Shown: positions 1 to 6,304, counted from the first letter of the stretch. The stretch is DNA of 15,721 bases from Gammaproteobacteria bacterium (GCA_015484935.1 WFUQ01000062.1:1-15721), one strand, 5' to 3'. Translations and numbers: made by a program. The notes: generated by a model not told the origin, from the sequence alone.

Positions 1-1395
1 GAGCAGACCTGTATCATAAACAGGGCCGATGATATTTGCCGTGTACGCATTAGTAGCAGGGTCTGGTCCATCTTCATCCTGTACTGAAATGAATGACTCT
101 TTAGTCATATCACCGATTGCCGCAATCTGCTCTGCTGTCATCTCAACATACTGCGCAGCAACCGAATCATAGATAAACCAGCTGACATCGATCAATGATA
201 TCACCCCACTGGTCGCATCATGATTTATCCGCAGCATCGGTATCGGCACATTATAGTTACCTGCAGCATCTTTCGGAACCGACACCTCAAGATCGAACTC
301 TCCTTTCGTGGCACCACCAACATCAAGCAACCAGTGACCCGTCGGCATACCGCCAGCTGGCACCTGATAATCTCTACCAAAGTCGTATAGTGCTGTTTCG
401 CTCGTCTGATAATATTGCACTCCGAAGTCATCGTCATAACAATAGTAACGGCCACTCTGGAACCAGTTTGCACTATTGGCAATTCCCATATTCGTATCGC
501 TACCACCACCGTCATTAGAAACACCGTTAACAGCATCATAAGCCCTGCCGGTACTCGTCTGAATAGTTGCCGGAGGAAAAAGCGTTATCGTGCTGTTACC
601 CGAACAAGCCTCATCAGGTATCGTCGGTGATGCCAGGTTATTCGTCTCGATTTTCAAGCTAAAGCCTGCAAGCGCATAACCTGAGATATCGTTTACTACA
701 GGATCAATATTTCCCAGACCGGATAAAGACACAGCTTGCCAGTTGAATGTCGGCTGCATCGCATAGAAAACGCCGGTCGTCTGGTCGTAATTTAAATAGG
801 CATTAATCATATGCTTATAACCGTTATCTGACTGCGCCACTGCCGTGATCGCATCGAGCGTCAGATTAAACGAGGCAGTATCCGCCTGCCCGACGGCTTC
901 GTCGTTGGCCTGCGCCAATGTACCCAGATCCAGACTCGATTGTATCGAGCCGCCTGAATAAGCCACCAGTGTGTCACTGCTGTTAACACTGGCAGTAACA
1001 TACGAGACAACCCGGTCACTCAGAGTAAGCGCCGTGCTATCGATAAGCAAAATCACCCAGTCGTAGGATTTATCTAGTGTCAGCGAAAATCTGCCATCAT
1101 TGGCAATGTCGGCAACCTTCATCAATTGCAGCATCGAGCCACCAAAATGCCCCTCTGAACTGGGTATGGCGACTACCTGGTCAACTGTCGTCCTGGAACC
1201 TAGCGCCATGGCAGTATTACCAACGATGGTTGCAAAAACCTTGTCCATCAAGGTTGGTGTATATGCGACGGTGTAATCAGACCCTACTGTTGCGCTCACT
1301 GACATGCTTGATGATGAAGATGACGAGCTGCCTCCACAAGCTGAAATACTTAGAGCGGAAAGCAACAACAATGATTTCTGGTATCTATTCAACAT
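1..1395 (-). CDS. Serine-rich secreted lipoprotein, function unknown (3' end outside window)
   Basis: An uninterrupted minus-strand frame runs from ATG at 1395-1393 to the left edge: 465 codons with no stop. The N-terminus is a lipoprotein signal: residues MLNRYQK, a Leu-rich core, then a lipobox ISA-C with the lipidated Cys at residue 20. It is followed by GG and a run of eight Ser, a typical linker holding the mature domain away from the membrane. Residue 21 is Gly, not Asp, so outer-membrane sorting is plausible. The rest reads as a soluble beta-rich extracytoplasmic protein (many T, S, V, G, D; few Cys) with no motif I recognise. A purine-rich stretch, aggcaggg, lies about 13 nt upstream and is a weak ribosome site. 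That the frame is a gene is well supported by its length, signal peptide and composition; the function is unknown. Because the C-terminus is missing, a C-terminal sorting tag cannot be excluded. Confidence 0.85.
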   Translation of the reverse strand, partial: MLNRYQKSLLLLSALSISACGGSSSSSSSSMSVSATVGSDYTVAYTPTLMDKVFATIVGNTAMALGSRTTVDQVVAIPSSEGHFGGSMLQLMKVADIANDGRFSLTLDKSYDWVILLIDSTALTLSDRVVSYVTASVNSSDTLVAYSGGSIQSSLDLGTLAQANDEAVGQADTASFNLTLDAITAVAQSDNGYKHMINAYLNYDQTTGVFYAMQPTFNWQAVSLSGLGNIDPVVNDISGYALAGFSLKIETNNLASPTIPDEACSGNSTITLFPPATIQTSTGRAYDAVNGVSNDGGGSDTNMGIANSANWFQSGRYYCYDDDFGVQYYQTSETALYDFGRDYQVPAGGMPTGHWLLDVGGATKGEFDLEVSVPKDAAGNYNVPIPMLRINHDATSGVISLIDVSWFIYDSVAAQYVEMTAEQIAAIGDMTKESFISVQDEDGPDPATNAYTANIIGPVYDTGLL

Positions 1396-1525
1396 AATCT
1401 AAGTGCCCTGCCTATACAATGTATATACCCTCATCGTATCAAAACAGGGTCTGTCTTATTCGCTAACACCCAAGCCAGACAGGTATTTCTAGATTCTTAT
1501 TGATGAAGAGCAAGTTATGGCTATA

Positions 1526-1711
1526 TAAAGCCCGAGGAATCAAAACAATCAGGTGCGACAGGTTTCCATCCGTATTGGGGAAGCGGCGCAATAGAAACCG
1601 GGTTCACTCAAAAAGATGCAGGAGAAAATTGATAGTCGACGAGGCAGGTATCTCTACAGTCAACGTATTGGTGCGGTAGAACCTGCATTTGGCAAAAATA
1701 CCATAGTGGAG
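1526..1711 (+). pseudogene. Remnant of IS1182-type transposase C-terminal region
   Basis: In the frame of position 1556 the plus strand reads RQVSIRIGEAAQ, an in-frame TAG at 1592-1594, then KPGSLKK, MQEKIDSRRGRYLYSQRIG and AVEPAFGKN. From memory this matches the conserved C-terminal block of IS1182-family (DDE) transposases, roughly 'RQVxIxxG...KMKEKIDSxxGRxIYSxRxGTVEPVFGN'. Only about 60 codons are recognisable, there is an internal stop, and the frame upstream and downstream has no family resemblance. It is therefore a decayed fragment and not a functional gene. Terminal inverted repeats and a target duplication are not visible. The rest of the 1396-1898 gap holds no gene that I can see. 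Confidence 0.6.
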
Positions 1712-1840
1712 CAGACCATGGCTTCACACCTCACACCCTTCCCACCAGTGAATCTACTCCTCCTTGTGACGATATCCACATATCAATAAAAATAATGGGA
1801 GACACTGTTTACGTAACTTGCTATCTTTCTTTTATGTATT

Positions 1841-1869
1841 TTGAAACGACAGTCAATATTCTCTACTCT
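1841..1869 (+). promoter_or_regulatory. Possible sigma-70 promoter of the TRIC-family gene
   Basis: TTGAAA at 1841-1846 and TACTCT at 1864-1869 are separated by 17 bases, about 30 bases before the ATG at 1899. The -35 is 5/6 consensus and the -10 is weak. This is an inference from spacing and consensus only. Confidence 0.3.
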
Positions 1870-1898
1870 CGCTCACATCTAACAAAGCGAATAAAACA

Positions 1899-2534
1899 AT
1901 GGTGCTAACTGAAACATCAACCCTATTGAGTAATCTATACTGGATCACTCTGCTGGCAGTGATCGTATCTTCAGCGTCAGGCGTGTTAAAAGCAGGTATC
2001 AAGCAATTTGATTTATTTGGCGTAATTATCATTGCCATAGCCACTGGCTTAGGTGGCGGCTCTTTACGCGACATGTTGCTAGATAGATCAGTTTTCTGGA
2101 TCCAGGATCAAATATTTTTTATAGCATCACTTGCCAGTGCAGTAGTCATATTTTTTGCAGCAAGGTTATTGAAAATATCTCCAAAGCACTTTCTCATTGC
2201 TGATGCCGCGGGTTTGGCAACGTTCGGCGTAGCTGGCACATTGGTTTCTCTTGTTGCTGGCGCACCTGCATTAGTCGCGAGTTTTATGGGTGTGATGACA
2301 GGCGCAATGGGTGGTATTTTTAGAGATGTTCTCTGCAATGAGCAACCAGTGGTATTCTCCAGTCCGCTCTATGCAACAGTCTCTTGGGCTGGCTCGCTAT
2401 TGTTTATAGGTTTGCTGTATCTCAACATTGATATAACTGTATCTGCAATATTTTCAGGTTTAGGTATATTCGTGTCTAGATTATTAGCTATCTATTTTAA
2501 TATTAGCTTACCCAAATTCAGGTTTAAATCTTAA
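1899..2534 (+). CDS. TRIC-type cation channel family (UPF0126/YadS-like) membrane protein
   Basis: The protein has 211 residues, close to the about 205 usual for the family. It is a polytopic inner-membrane protein with about seven hydrophobic segments arranged as two homologous halves. Each half carries the family's Gly-rich turn followed by Arg-Asp: GGGSLRD at residues 52-58 and GGIFRD at 138-143. The second half also shows DAAGLATFGVAG (102-113). Bacterial and archaeal members of this fold are structurally trimeric potassium/cation channels; older annotation calls them 'glycine transporter' domains. The physiological role in this organism is not known. No strong Shine-Dalgarno precedes the ATG (only a purine-rich agcgaataaaac). 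The gene is A/T-rich compared with the gsp genes and stands alone, next to transposase debris and a toxin-antitoxin module. Confidence 0.85.
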   Translation: MVLTETSTLLSNLYWITLLAVIVSSASGVLKAGIKQFDLFGVIIIAIATGLGGGSLRDMLLDRSVFWIQDQIFFIASLASAVVIFFAARLLKISPKHFLIADAAGLATFGVAGTLVSLVAGAPALVASFMGVMTGAMGGIFRDVLCNEQPVVFSSPLYATVSWAGSLLFIGLLYLNIDITVSAIFSGLGIFVSRLLAIYFNISLPKFRFKS

Positions 2535-2654
2535 AATCCCAACGGCATGATCTGCCACCCCACAGCCTCACTGTAATGCCAGAGACTAGTAGAGCAAGGT
2601 TCACGCGATGAAAAGCTCATCTAACCAGGATATCTTGATTGTTTCCCAAAAACC

Positions 2655-2675
2655 GTGGTCTGTCCCCGACAATTC
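2655..2675 (+). repeat. Left copy of a CTGTCCC-containing boundary repeat flanking the TA module
   Basis: CTGTCCCCGACAATT at 2660-2674 is mirrored in inverted orientation after the toxin gene, where 3225-3238 on the minus strand reads CTGTCCCGATTATT. The preceding GTGGT (2655-2659) makes it look like the GTGGTCTGTCCCC strings that I recall as widespread in proteobacterial intergenic DNA. The match is imperfect, and a mobile or dispersed-repeat origin is an inference. Confidence 0.35.
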
Positions 2676-2684
2676 CGCAACGCC

Positions 2685-2713
2685 TTGACGTTACAACGCC
2701 ATGACGCTATCCT
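2685..2713 (+). promoter_or_regulatory. Sigma-70 promoter of the toxin-antitoxin operon, covered by direct repeats
   Basis: TTGACG (2685-2690), a 17-base spacer and TATCCT (2708-2713) form a good promoter, 25 bases before the antitoxin ATG at 2739. Two near-identical 13-mers, CAACGCCTTGACG (2678-2690) and CAACGCCATGACG (2694-2706), sit 16 bases apart and overlap the -35 and spacer. Direct repeats in this position are a plausible operator for autorepression by the ribbon-helix-helix antitoxin. The repeats and boxes are read directly; their regulatory role is inferred. Confidence 0.55.
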
Positions 2714-2738
2714 TTTATATAAACGAGGAATAGTCACC

Positions 2739-2972
2739 ATGAGCGAATTATCAAAAAGATCCACTATTTATTTTGAAACTGCGATTCATCAGGCCCTAAA
2801 AATTAAAGCTGCAACTACCCAGCAATCTGTATCCGAGGTGGTAAACGAAGCGGTGCGCGGTGCTTTGCGTGAAGACCAGGAAGATTTAAATGCATTCACA
2901 CAGAGAGCCGACGAACCAACATTGAGCTATGAGGAGCTATTAGAGGATTTAAAATCACATGGCAAAATATAG
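2739..2972 (+). CDS. Antitoxin of a type II toxin-antitoxin system, ribbon-helix-helix (CopG/RelB-like)
   Basis: The protein has 77 residues and starts at ATG 2739, chosen because GAGGAA (2725-2730) lies 8 bases upstream; an in-frame start at 2655 would read through the promoter. The N-terminus, STIYFETAIHQALKIKAATT, has the alternating pattern of a ribbon-helix-helix beta strand and helix A, followed by QQSVSEVVNEAVRGAL as helix B. This is the dimeric DNA-binding fold of CopG/MetJ/Arc-type antitoxins. The acidic C-terminal part (LREDQEDLNAF to LLEDLKSHGKI) is the usual toxin-wrapping segment. The gene overlaps the toxin by 14 bases, so the two are translated together. Antitoxins of this kind neutralise the toxin and repress their own operon. 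Confidence 0.85.
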   Translation: MSELSKRSTIYFETAIHQALKIKAATTQQSVSEVVNEAVRGALREDQEDLNAFTQRADEPTLSYEELLEDLKSHGKI

Positions 2973-3222
2973 CCTTGTATTTAAAAAATCTGTAGCAAAA
3001 GACCTTCGAAGCCTTCCCAAAAAAGATATACAGCGCATATTAAAATGCACTGAACGATTATGTGATAATCCAAGAGCAGATGGCTGTATCAAGCTTTCCG
3101 GGCAGGAGCGTTATCGTGTCAGGCAAGGTGTATACCGCATCATTTACGAAATTCAGGATTCTGAACTTATTATAATGGTCGTAAAAGTTGCACACAGAGG
3201 TGCCGCTTATAAAAACAGCTAA
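2959..3222 (+). CDS. relE: RelE/ParE-superfamily toxin
   Basis: The protein has 87 residues, normal for the family. The sequence shows the RelE fold signature: MAKYSLVFKKSVAKDLRSLP (strand 1 then helix 1), KLSG-x-ERYRVRQGVYRIIYEI and IIMVVKVAHRGAAYK. The R(V/I)R-x-G-x-YR-x-(I/V)Y block and the C-terminal K-V-x-HR-x-x-(A/V)Y block are the usual hallmarks. RelE proteins cut mRNA in the ribosomal A site; ParE relatives instead inhibit gyrase. The basic residues and the C-terminal KVAHR...Y favour the RelE side, but I cannot prove activity. The ATG lies inside the antitoxin's 3' end (14-base overlap), the standard toxin-second arrangement. All expected blocks are present and there is no frameshift, so the toxin looks intact. 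Confidence 0.88.
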   Translation: MAKYSLVFKKSVAKDLRSLPKKDIQRILKCTERLCDNPRADGCIKLSGQERYRVRQGVYRIIYEIQDSELIIMVVKVAHRGAAYKNS

Positions 3223-3224
3223 AA

Positions 3225-3238
3225 AATAATCGGGACAG
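3225..3238 (-). repeat. Right, inverted copy of the CTGTCCC boundary repeat
   Basis: Read on the minus strand this is CTGTCCCGATTATT. It is the inverted partner of the sequence at 2660-2674, differing by one missing C and a C-to-T change. It begins 2 bases after the toxin stop codon. The pair encloses the promoter and both toxin-antitoxin genes. Confidence 0.35.
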
Positions 3239-3239
3239 C

Positions 3240-3263
3240 AGCCCGCCCGTGACGGGCGGTGCT
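3240..3263. terminator. GC-rich hairpin after the toxin gene
   Basis: CCGCCCG (3243-3249), loop TGA, CGGGCGG (3253-3259), extended by AGC/GCT with one bulged T at 3260. The stem is strong, but no T-run follows on either strand. It may stop or protect the transcripts of the convergent toxin and 51-codon genes, or be a REP-like element. Confidence 0.45.
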
Positions 3264-3280
3264 ACTCCCCTACGACCGAC

Positions 3281-3436
3281 TTAGTTCATCCACAAGTCAT
3301 CGTAGTTTTCATCGAGCTGGGTGACTGCGACATCAGCCTGATGCTTCTCAGCTGCGTACTGCTTGATAGAGTCCGCATCATTGCTGATCATGGTGGCTGC
3401 GATGGCGACATAGATAGTTGCAAGAATATTTAACAT
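3281..3436 (-). CDS. Small hypothetical protein, 51 residues, N-terminal hydrophobic segment
   Basis: The minus-strand frame starts at ATG 3436-3434 and ends at TAA 3283-3281. GAGGA lies about 6 bases before the ATG, and a promoter with a perfect TTGACA lies just upstream (3470-3497), so expression signals are better than for several larger genes here. Residues 1-16, MLNILATIYVAIAATM, are hydrophobic and could be a membrane anchor or signal peptide. The remainder is polar and acidic (DADSIKQYAAEK to QLDENYDDLWMN) and may form a short helix. I do not recognise the family. It follows the LysR gene on the same strand after about 125 bases but appears to have its own promoter. The function is unknown, and a chance ORF is possible but less likely given the ordered signals. 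Confidence 0.6.
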   Translation of the reverse strand: MLNILATIYVAIAATMISNDADSIKQYAAEKHQADVAVTQLDENYDDLWMN

Positions 3437-3469
3437 AGCGAGTCCTCATAGTGCATAAAAAGTGTTAGT

Positions 3470-3497
3470 ATATTATTATATTCTAATATATTGTCAA
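3470..3497 (-). promoter_or_regulatory. Promoter of the 51-codon gene with consensus -35
   Basis: On the minus strand TTGACA (3497-3492) is followed after 16 bases by TAATAT (3475-3470), with several other TA-rich hexamers around it. The spacer holds the small dyad ATATT-AG-AATAT, a possible operator. The predicted transcript would start about 27 bases before the ATG. Confidence 0.55.
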
Positions 3498-3561
3498 TAT
3501 GTCAGGTTTGAGTTTCAGGGAATCCCCCTCCCCTTGAATCAATCTCACGATGTTTTATCTA

Positions 3562-4431
3562 CTACTTGAGTATTTTCTTGATGAATTCTCTGAAAACGCG
3601 CACGCGAGAGGTTGCACGTAAATCCGGGTGATGCACCAGCCACAGCGGCAGCGCAGGCGAGTAGCTTGACTCAACTACACGCTGCATCCCTGGCTCGGTA
3701 TCTCCGACGATGCATGGCAACCCACACACACCCATATCATGCTGTATTGCCGACACCATCACCGGCAATGCATCGATTTTGGCACCCAATATCGCATCGG
3801 GTAATAACTGTCTTATCCAATCGGCTCGAAACGGCTCAGGTAATACCGGCTCATCGTGATCCGGCAGCCATTGCAACAAGGTAAGTACAGCACCAGCCTG
3901 TGATCCATGTTGCGCCAGATAGGTAGTTGATGCGTATACAGCGAAATCCAGATCAGCCAGATGCGTACAGATCATGTCCTGCGGCGGTTCACCAAAAATA
4001 ATACGCAACGCGATATCTGCTTCACGGCGCTTGAGATCGACCACCGTGTTCGATACCGCAATCTCTATTTCGATCTCCGGATACTGTTGCTGAAACCGCG
4101 TCATATGCGGAAAGATCAGATGCGTGGCGATCACATCAGCAGTCGCGATCCGCAAGCGCCCGGCCAATCTTGCATCCTGCCCGTAAATCGTACGATCGAT
4201 ATCCGCCATTTCGCGCTCCATCACTATGGCATGTTCGTAGACCAGGCGGGAGGCATCGGTCATGTGATGACCACTCTGCGTGCGGTCAAACAGGCGCACC
4301 GCCAGCTTTTCTTCCAATGCCGTAATGCGTCGCGCTACGGTGGTGTAGTTCACCTCCAGATGTTCGGCGGCCTGAGCCACCGATCCTGACCTTGCAACAG
4401 CCAGAAAATAGCGAATATCGTCCCAGTTCAT
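3562..4431 (-). CDS. LysR-family transcriptional regulator
   Basis: The protein has 289 residues from the preferred start at 4431 (MNWDDIRYFLAVAR). This is where most close relatives begin, and a small CAGGC precedes it. An in-frame ATG at 4467 would add 12 residues without any ribosome site. The N-terminal winged helix-turn-helix is clear: SGSVAQAAEHLEVNYTTVAR as helices 2-3, then RITALEEKLAVRLFDRTQSG as the wing and linker start. The rest is the periplasmic-binding-protein-like effector domain (GRLRIATADVIATHLI, then IALRI). It is transcribed divergently from the acetyltransferase-like gene at 4531, with 99 bases between the preferred starts. This is the classic LysR arrangement, so that gene is the first candidate target. 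The effector is unknown. Confidence 0.9.
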   Translation of the reverse strand: MNWDDIRYFLAVARSGSVAQAAEHLEVNYTTVARRITALEEKLAVRLFDRTQSGHHMTDASRLVYEHAIVMEREMADIDRTIYGQDARLAGRLRIATADVIATHLIFPHMTRFQQQYPEIEIEIAVSNTVVDLKRREADIALRIIFGEPPQDMICTHLADLDFAVYASTTYLAQHGSQAGAVLTLLQWLPDHDEPVLPEPFRADWIRQLLPDAILGAKIDALPVMVSAIQHDMGVCGLPCIVGDTEPGMQRVVESSYSPALPLWLVHHPDLRATSRVRVFREFIKKILK

Positions 4432-4520
4432 GCCTGCATTATCGCAGATTAGGTTTGCATATTTCATTATTTATTTGCTTTTATGCAGACACTACTATGA
4501 ACCCTTCACCCACAATTACC

Positions 4521-4526
4521 GGAGAG
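4521..4526 (+). promoter_or_regulatory. Ribosome binding site fixing the start at 4531
   Basis: GGAGAG lies 4 bases before ATG 4531 and supports that start over any downstream one. Confidence 0.6.
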
Positions 4527-4530
4527 ATTA

Positions 4531-5661
4531 ATGTCTGAGCCACACATTCGCGAAATTGATCAACATGACACTGCGGCTGTCAACGCTTTCACCCGACTTG
4601 AGCGGCAGTTTCACGGTAACAAACCGAACTTCATTTCAGAGATAGACGACGATGTGATCAACTGCTTAAGCGGTCGTTCCAGTTTCTACCAGGAAGTTGA
4701 ACACGCACTTTTCATCGCCTCGGATGGCAACACAGATATCGCCAGATGCACCGCCATCATTAACAAACGTTACCAACAGGCAAAAAATGAAGCCGTCGGA
4801 TTTATCGGTCACTTCGCTGCATTGCCTGACAACGATTCCCGGGTGATCGCAATGCTGAAGCAAGCTGAAAACTGGTTACAGCAACGTGGCGTAAGGCGAA
4901 TTATCGCTCCGTACAATGGCTCGGCACTATTGGGTATGGCATTACGTACGGCTGATTTTGAACAGGAACCCATGTTTCCTTTTGGCTGGCAACCACCTTA
5001 TTACCAAAACCTTCTGCAAGATGCCGGCTATCAGGCAAGCTATCCACTCTGGTATTTCACTATCGACTTTACAGACGAGCAATACCGTTCCCAAAAACAG
5101 CGGGTGGAACAACTGCGCGCAAGCAGGAACAACATTACGATACGCCCCATCAATAAGAAACGATGGGATGAAGAACTGGAAACCTACCGCCTACTGTTCA
5201 ATGCCGCTTTCATAGACGAATGGGAATTTCACCCACAAAGTGCTGACGAGTTCCATGAATTCTTTGACCAGATGAAACCCATACTCGATCCGCAGCAGAT
5301 GCTGATCGCGGAAGTCGATGACACTGCGGCCGGTTTCTGTATGGGCATGCCAGACTGGACACCGCTGTTTCGCTCATTCAAAGGCAAGATGGGAATAATA
5401 CAAATCCTTAAACTCATGCTGCGATCACGACACTATAACCGCGCCGGCCTGCTCGGCATCGGTGTATTGCCGCAACATACCGGTAGCGGACTGGCACAGA
5501 TGTTAGCCGTCAGCCTGTACGACCACTATGAATCACTCGGGTTAAAGCAGGCGTTTTATTACCCGGTTAACGATAGAAATATCACATCGAGAAAATTTGC
5601 AGAACGACTTGGCGGCACAGGAAAGATCATGTACCACTGTTACGACAAAGTGCTTTCATGA
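4531..5661 (+). CDS. GNAT-fold acyltransferase-like protein (YghO-like)
   Basis: The protein has 376 residues. It resembles, from memory, the YghO-like group of uncharacterised proteins with two GNAT-like halves. The N-terminal half has VGFIGHFAALPD (about residue 89 on), WLQQRGVRRIIAPYNGSA and FPFGWQPPYYQNLLQDAGYQ. The family analogues are the 'GFFGxF' strand, 'WxxxRGxxxxxGPxN' and 'NxPYYxxLxExxGF'. The C-terminal half has an acetyl-CoA-site-like segment, LGIGVLPQHTGSGLAQMLA, and ends with YYPVNDRNITSRKFAERLGG, the typical 'N..S...y.klGf' helix of acetyltransferases. No substrate can be named. The gene stands alone, divergent from the LysR regulator. GTGSGLA keeps most of the pyrophosphate-loop pattern Q/RxxGxG/A, so acyl-CoA binding is plausible. 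Confidence 0.75.
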   Translation: MSEPHIREIDQHDTAAVNAFTRLERQFHGNKPNFISEIDDDVINCLSGRSSFYQEVEHALFIASDGNTDIARCTAIINKRYQQAKNEAVGFIGHFAALPDNDSRVIAMLKQAENWLQQRGVRRIIAPYNGSALLGMALRTADFEQEPMFPFGWQPPYYQNLLQDAGYQASYPLWYFTIDFTDEQYRSQKQRVEQLRASRNNITIRPINKKRWDEELETYRLLFNAAFIDEWEFHPQSADEFHEFFDQMKPILDPQQMLIAEVDDTAAGFCMGMPDWTPLFRSFKGKMGIIQILKLMLRSRHYNRAGLLGIGVLPQHTGSGLAQMLAVSLYDHYESLGLKQAFYYPVNDRNITSRKFAERLGGTGKIMYHCYDKVLS

Positions 5662-5687
5662 GCTAAGGAATCAAACAGTCGCCGACA

Positions 5688-5700
5688 AATGAGAATCATT
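5688..5700. promoter_or_regulatory. Fur-box-like core
   Basis: AATGAGAATCATT matches 12 of 13 positions of the core (AATGATAATCATT) of the 19-bp Fur consensus; the outer three bases on each side do not match. It lies 26 bases after the acyltransferase gene and about 150 bases before the zinc-ribbon gene. A role for Fur is inferred from this match alone. Confidence 0.35.
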
Positions 5701-5849
5701 CAATCGCGTAAACAGTTATCACTCATCATCGCCTGTTTATCACACTACAACCAGCGTCACTTTTTACTCTACATGCATTGTATCGCAGCCATGATATTCG
5801 TTAATATGAATATATTGTTAATGGTGAAAGATTCAGTAGAGTAGAAACG

Positions 5850-6134
5850 ATGAAGTGTCTGGAATGCTTGAAAAATGTCTCCCTTTTAAACAAGCTGAGA
5901 CTCTTCTTCACTTCTGACAGGATCAATTGTGACCGATGCGGCTGCGAACTGAAACTGAAGCATCGCAGATGGGTTATTGTATTTGATCTGATCCAGTATA
6001 CCGGCTTACTCCTGATCGGTATTTTGCTGTATCGGGAAAACTTTGCCTTGTACATCATTTTTCTTCTGCTGTTCTGGATCGAATGGTGTTTTTTTCTGAA
6101 CATCGTTTTCAACCGGGTCGAGAAGGTGAATTAA
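5850..6134 (+). CDS. Small CxxC-X20-CxxC zinc-ribbon protein with two membrane segments
   Basis: The protein has 94 residues. The N-terminal part carries two metal-binding knuckles, C3-L-E-C6 and C27-D-R-C30, separated by exactly 20 residues. This spacing recalls the poorly characterised 'cxxc_20_cxxc' small-protein family, described mainly from Firmicutes; a zinc ribbon is the likely structure. A basic stretch (KLKHRR) is followed by two hydrophobic segments, about residues 41-60 (WVIVFDLIQYTGLLLIGILL) and 67-86 (LYIIFLLLFWIEWCFFLNIV). The zinc ribbon is probably cytoplasmic by the positive-inside rule. AGAGTAG 6-12 bases upstream is a modest ribosome site. The function is unknown, and neighbours give no operon partner. 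It is lower in GC than the adjoining gsp genes. Confidence 0.7.
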   Translation: MKCLECLKNVSLLNKLRLFFTSDRINCDRCGCELKLKHRRWVIVFDLIQYTGLLLIGILLYRENFALYIIFLLLFWIEWCFFLNIVFNRVEKVN

Positions 6135-6182
6135 CTGTTGGTTTCGCGTCACTCGCTTGCTGCCAACATAATTTAAGCTGAC

Positions 6183-6200
6183 TTCAGAGCGCACTCTGAA
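6183..6200. repeat. Hairpin, 7-bp perfect stem
   Basis: TTCAGAG (6183-6189), loop CGCA, CTCTGAA (6194-6200). It lies 49 bases after the zinc-ribbon gene stop and has no T-run, so it is at best a weak terminator of that gene. Confidence 0.4.
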
Positions 6201-6218
6201 TCCATGCACATGAACAAC

Positions 6219-6249
6219 TATGGGTATCCGCCTGCGCGGGCATGACAGT
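6219..6249. repeat. REP-like dispersed palindromic element (single copy seen)
   Basis: ATGGGTATCCGCCTGCGCGG followed by GCATGACAG resembles the common proteobacterial repeat of the form ATTCCCGCCTGCGCGGGAAT-GACA. It has a CCGC/GCGG stem and a CTGC loop. Only one copy is in the window, so repeat status rests on recalled similarity. Confidence 0.45.
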
Positions 6250-6278
6250 GATAAGGGGAACTGTGTGCCGGACTGCTA

Positions 6279-6304
6279 TATCGGAAACACCTCGGCTTCC
6301 GATA
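6279..6304. terminator. Hairpin, 8-bp perfect stem, downstream of the rhombosortase gene
   Basis: TATCGGAA (6279-6286), a 10-base loop, TTCCGATA (6297-6304). It lies 60 bases beyond the rrtA stop on the minus strand and could end that transcript. No T-run follows, so intrinsic termination is uncertain. Apart from this and the two hairpin/REP elements, the 6135-6363 gap holds no convincing gene. Confidence 0.35.

Noticed and set aside
1077..1397. Plus-strand ORF of 106 residues inside the lipoprotein region
   Set aside because: It is antisense to a 465-codon open frame with a clear lipoprotein signal and is a shadow.
5689..5844. 51-codon plus-strand ORF ending 5 bases before the zinc-ribbon gene, starting MRIIQSRKQLSLIIA
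   Set aside because: No ribosome site near its ATG (the nearest AAGGAA is about 18 bases away), the Fur-like palindrome overlaps the start, and the composition looks like translated A/T-rich intergenic DNA. It may be worth a conservation check.
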